DNA of 7,788 bases from the NCBI GenBank assembly GCA_023423235.1, contig JAFAFY010000309.1, forward strand, positions 1-7,788, given 5' to 3'. The notes beneath the pieces were generated by a model. The model saw only the letters and a list, made by a program, of their open reading frames with translations, was not told where the DNA came from and searched no databases. Every line of letters begins with the position of its first letter. The stretch's first letter is position 1. Of the stretch, positions 5,676-7,788 are shown one piece after another. Both the position numbers and the translations under genes were made by a program. This DNA is from Pseudomonadota bacterium. GTDB taxonomy: Bacteria; Pseudomonadota; Gammaproteobacteria; Xanthomonadales; Xanthomonadaceae.

Positions 5676-7201
5676 CACAGCCCCTTCGCCGCCTGCGCCA
5701 CGGCGCGGAACAGCGCGCGGCCCTTGTTCATGGTCTCGTCCCACTCGGTCGCGGGATCGGAGTCGTAGACGATGCCGGCGCCGGCCTGCACGTACAGGCG
5801 GCCGTCCTGGATCACCGCGGTGCGGATGGCGATCGCGGTGTCGGCGTCGCCATGCCAGCCGATGTAGCCGACCGCGCCCGAATACACGTTGCGCTTGACC
5901 GGCTCCAGGCTGCGGATGATCTCCAGCGCGCGCACCTTGGGCGCGCCGCTGACGGTGCCGGCCGGGAAGGTCGCGCGCAGCACGTCGGCGTAGCTCAGGC
6001 CCGGCTTCAGGCGCCCGGTGACCTCGCTGACGATGTGCATGACATGGCTGTAGCGCTCGATGACGAAGCGCTCGCCCACCTCGACCGTGCCCGCCTCGGC
6101 CACGTGGCCCACGTCGTTGCGGCCCAGGTCGATCAGCATCAGGTGCTCGGCGCGTTCCTTGGGGTCGGCCAGCAGCTCGGCCTCCAGCGCCTGGTCCTCG
6201 GCCGGGGTCGCGCCGCGCGGGCGGGTGCCGGCGATCGGCCGCACGGTGATTTCGCTGCCGCCATCGGCGGTGCGCTGCAGCCGCACCAGGATCTCCGGCG
6301 ACGAGCCCACCACCTGGGTGCCGCCGACATCGAGGAAATACATGTACGGCGAGGGGTTGAGCGCGCGCAGCGCGCGGTAGACGTCGACCGGGCGCGCCTG
6401 GAACGGCACCGACATGCGCTGCGAGAGCACCACCTGGAACGCATCGCCCGCGGCGATGTACGCCTTGGTCGCCTGCACCGCGTCGATGAAGCCCTGGCGG
6501 GTGAAGCCGGAGACGAAGTCCGCCTCGTCCAGCGCCGCGGGCTGCAGGGTTTCCGGATAGCCGGCGCCGCCGCTGCGCAGACGGTGGGCCAGCGCGTCGA
6601 GGCGGCGGTTGGCGCGCGCCCAGGCCTGCGGCGCCTGCGGGTCGGCGTGCACGATCAGGTACAGGCGGCCCTTGAGGTTGTCGAACACCGCGACCTCGGT
6701 GCTGAGCATCAGCAGGATGTCGGGCGTGCCCAGTTCGTCGCGCACGTCGCTGCGCGCGCCGGTCCGCAGGCGCGGCTCGATGTACTCGATGCATTCGAAG
6801 CCGAACCAGCCGACCAGGCCGCCGGTGAACGCCGGCAGGCCGTCGATGCGCGGCACCACGTGCGCGCTGCGCAGGCGCTCGACCTCGGCGAAGGGGTCGT
6901 CGACCTCACGCGTCTCGATCACCTCGCCGTGCTCGCTGACGGTCAGGGTGTGGCCATGGAAGGCATACACGCGCGCGGCCGGCAGGCCGATGATCGAATG
7001 CCGGCCGAAGCGCTCGCCGCCCTCGACCGATTCGAACAGATAGGTATGCGGCCCGTCGGCCAGCTTGAGGTACACCGACAGCGGCGTGTCGAGGTCGGAC
7101 AGCACCTCGCGCACCACGGGGACCAGATTGCAGCGGCCTTCGGGCCGGTCGTCAGCGGCGTAGCGCTGGAATTCCTGTTGCGAAACCACTTGCGAAATCA
7201 C
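5675..7201 (-). CDS. trpE: Anthranilate synthase component I TrpE
   Basis: TrpE converts chorismate and ammonia to anthranilate and pyruvate, the entry step of tryptophan synthesis, in complex with TrpG. The product is 508 residues, normal for the family. The N-terminal regulatory domain contains LFESVEGGERFGRHS at 55-69; this is the site of the conserved LLES-type tryptophan-binding motif, so feedback inhibition by tryptophan is likely. The chorismate-binding domain has IAGTRPRG (323-330), DLGRNDVG (358-365), HVMHIVSEV (386-394), PAGTVSGAPK (413-422) and GAGIVYDSDP (474-483). The start is GTG at 7201 with AAGGA 8 bases upstream; the next in-frame GTG, four codons later, is less well placed. 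Upstream lies a 167-base gap after the lipid kinase gene that may hold a leader peptide. The stop overlaps the start of a 13-codon frame leading into trpG. Confidence 0.97.
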   Translation of the reverse strand: MISQVVSQQEFQRYAADDRPEGRCNLVPVVREVLSDLDTPLSVYLKLADGPHTYLFESVEGGERFGRHSIIGLPAARVYAFHGHTLTVSEHGEVIETREVDDPFAEVERLRSAHVVPRIDGLPAFTGGLVGWFGFECIEYIEPRLRTGARSDVRDELGTPDILLMLSTEVAVFDNLKGRLYLIVHADPQAPQAWARANRRLDALAHRLRSGGAGYPETLQPAALDEADFVSGFTRQGFIDAVQATKAYIAAGDAFQVVLSQRMSVPFQARPVDVYRALRALNPSPYMYFLDVGGTQVVGSSPEILVRLQRTADGGSEITVRPIAGTRPRGATPAEDQALEAELLADPKERAEHLMLIDLGRNDVGHVAEAGTVEVGERFVIERYSHVMHIVSEVTGRLKPGLSYADVLRATFPAGTVSGAPKVRALEIIRSLEPVKRNVYSGAVGYIGWHGDADTAIAIRTAVIQDGRLYVQAGAGIVYDSDPATEWDETMNKGRALFRAVAQAAKGL

Positions 7202-7307
7202 GCGGCATTTCCTTGAAAAGCGGGCAGGCGGGGGCGAGTGCAGCCGGGGGCCACCATCGCCAGCTGGTGCCGGCGGAACGGAAATGCAGGGGTGCGGTCG
7301 CGCGCAT
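7152..7307 (-). promoter_or_regulatory. Possible Trp-rich leader reading frame upstream of trpE
   Basis: From an ATG at 7307 a 51-codon frame runs toward and into the 5' end of trpE. Codons 16-19 read Trp-Arg-Trp-Trp (7251-7262), about 50 bases before the trpE start. Clusters of Trp codons just upstream of trpE are the hallmark of ribosome-mediated attenuation in many proteobacteria. Against this, the frame does not stop soon after the Trp codons, no Shine-Dalgarno precedes the ATG, the frame is also open further upstream, and I see no strong hairpin followed directly by a T-run (only CCCGCTTTTC at about 7226-7217). TACAGT at 7320-7315 resembles a -10 box, but no good -35 accompanies it. Confidence 0.3.
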
Positions 7308-7331
7308 GGCCGCTACTGTACCCACTCGCCC
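7232..7331. repeat. Nine-base inverted repeat enclosing the trpE upstream region
   Basis: GGGCGAGTG at 7232-7240 and its exact complement CACTCGCCC at 7323-7331 flank 82 bases that include the candidate leader ATG and the Trp codons. Within the loop, CACCA and TGGTG can form a smaller hairpin around GCTGGCGA, directly over the Trp codons. The pairings are exact in the sequence. Whether the outer arm on the promoter side is transcribed at all is unknown, so this may be coincidence in GC-rich DNA. Confidence 0.4.
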
Positions 7332-7368
7332 GCGATTGCGCGACCGTAGGGGCGACGCCGCGCCCGGA

Positions 7369-7788
7369 TCAGGCGCGCTGCGCGGACGCGCCTGACGACA
7401 GCAGCGCGCATCCCGGCGGCAGATGCATGCGCAGACGCCCACGTACGCAGTGCAGCGCGAAGCGGCGGGCCTCGACCGGTTCGCCATCGAGATTGAGCGT
7501 CAGCGGCGCCTCGCCGGCGACCACCACCTCGTCCAGCCGCGGGCGCAGTGCCACCTGGTCGAGCGCGGCGACCTTGCCCTCCGTGAGCGCGGTGCGCAGG
7601 GTGGCGACCAGTTCGCCTTCCAGTTCCGGCACCACGGTGACATCGAGCAGGCCATCGTCGATCAGCGCATCCGGGCACAGCGCCTGGCCGCCACCGGCCT
7701 GGCGGCCATTGCCGATGCCCAGCGCGACAAACCCGCCCTCCCAGGCGAAGCCGGGACCGGAGACGCGGGCGACGATCGGCTCGATGCG
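7369..7788 (-). CDS. yegS: YegS-like lipid kinase, C-terminal part, 5' end outside the window
   Basis: The 139 residues visible match the C-terminal half of the YegS/diacylglycerol-kinase-catalytic family, which phosphorylates membrane lipids such as phosphatidylglycerol or diacylglycerol with ATP. The diagnostic stretch is NGRQAGGGQALCPDALIDDGLLDV in segments: NGRQAGGGQ at about visible residues 27-35 and LIDDGLLDV at about 42-50. Further on come LTLNLDGEP (about 96-104) and LRMHLPPGCALL near the C-terminus, which resemble the end of E. coli YegS. The ATP-binding N-terminal domain lies beyond position 7788. The product ends in a short, poorly conserved tail (SSGASAQRA). The gene stops 167 bases before trpE on the same strand; it has no known role in tryptophan synthesis and is probably a neighbour rather than part of the operon. 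The exact substrate cannot be told from sequence. Confidence 0.9.
   Translation of the reverse strand, partial: RIEPIVARVSGPGFAWEGGFVALGIGNGRQAGGGQALCPDALIDDGLLDVTVVPELEGELVATLRTALTEGKVAALDQVALRPRLDEVVVAGEAPLTLNLDGEPVEARRFALHCVRGRLRMHLPPGCALLSSGASAQRA

Noticed and set aside
3748..5898. 716-residue plus-strand open frame
   Set aside because: It runs antisense through trpD, the repeat spacer, trpG and the end of trpE. Crossing several unrelated units and lacking any domain marks it as a shadow.
5624..6794. 386-residue minus-strand frame overlapping trpE (5634-6794)
   Set aside because: Same strand but a different frame from trpE, rich in Arg, Gly, Pro and Ala without any domain; trpE accounts for the coding signal. 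Only its last 13 codons, in the trpE-trpG gap, were kept as a minor observation.
5624..7216. 530-residue plus-strand open frame
   Set aside because: Antisense to trpE along its whole length, with His/Asp/Ala/Arg-rich composition and no motif; TrpE on the other strand is unambiguous.
7202..7260. Short minus-strand frame starting at the ATG at 7257 and ending in GTGA overlap with the trpE start
   Set aside because: Nineteen codons with no Trp codons or recognisable features and no Shine-Dalgarno; overlap with the trpE GTG can arise by chance.

Overview
This 7.8 kb, very GC-rich window is consistent with a gammaproteobacterium of the Xanthomonadaceae (Lysobacter, Luteimonas or Pseudoxanthomonas-like). 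Three things suggest this: the trpE-trpG-trpD order, a TrpD sequence that reads like Xanthomonas TrpD, and an intergenic element typical of this family (degenerate palindromic repeats plus a tandem GGGACTC-type heptamer). The taxonomic call is inference from memory of the family, not from a search. All seven real genes lie on the minus strand, so transcription runs from high to low coordinates.

In transcription order: (1) 7788-7369, the 3' part of a YegS/diacylglycerol-kinase-like lipid kinase, cut by the window edge. (2) 7368-7202, a 167-base gap upstream of trpE with a possible Trp-codon-rich leader peptide and a long-range inverted repeat. (3) trpE, trpG and trpD, the first steps of tryptophan synthesis from chorismate (anthranilate synthase components I and II, then anthranilate phosphoribosyltransferase). 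A 246-base insert between trpG and trpD carries an eroded REP-like element and six perfect tandem heptamers ending 16 bases before the trpD start. (4) A 105-base, hairpin-rich gap. (5) A cyanophycin cluster: cphB (cyanophycinase), a 193-residue predicted exported protein of unknown function, and cphA (cyanophycin synthetase, 3' end outside the window).

The two modules are metabolically distinct. TrpEGD makes phosphoribosylanthranilate. CphA builds the nitrogen-storage polymer multi-L-arginyl-poly-L-aspartate, and CphB cleaves it to beta-Asp-Arg dipeptides. The trpC gene that often follows trpD in Xanthomonas is not there; the cph genes occupy that place. The least explained parts are the exported protein between cphB and cphA, the Trp-codon cluster before trpE, and the repeat-bearing trpG-trpD spacer. 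I saw no RNA genes, CRISPR array, insertion sequence or prophage gene. Several very long plus-strand open frames oppose the real genes and are antisense shadows of GC-rich coding sequence.
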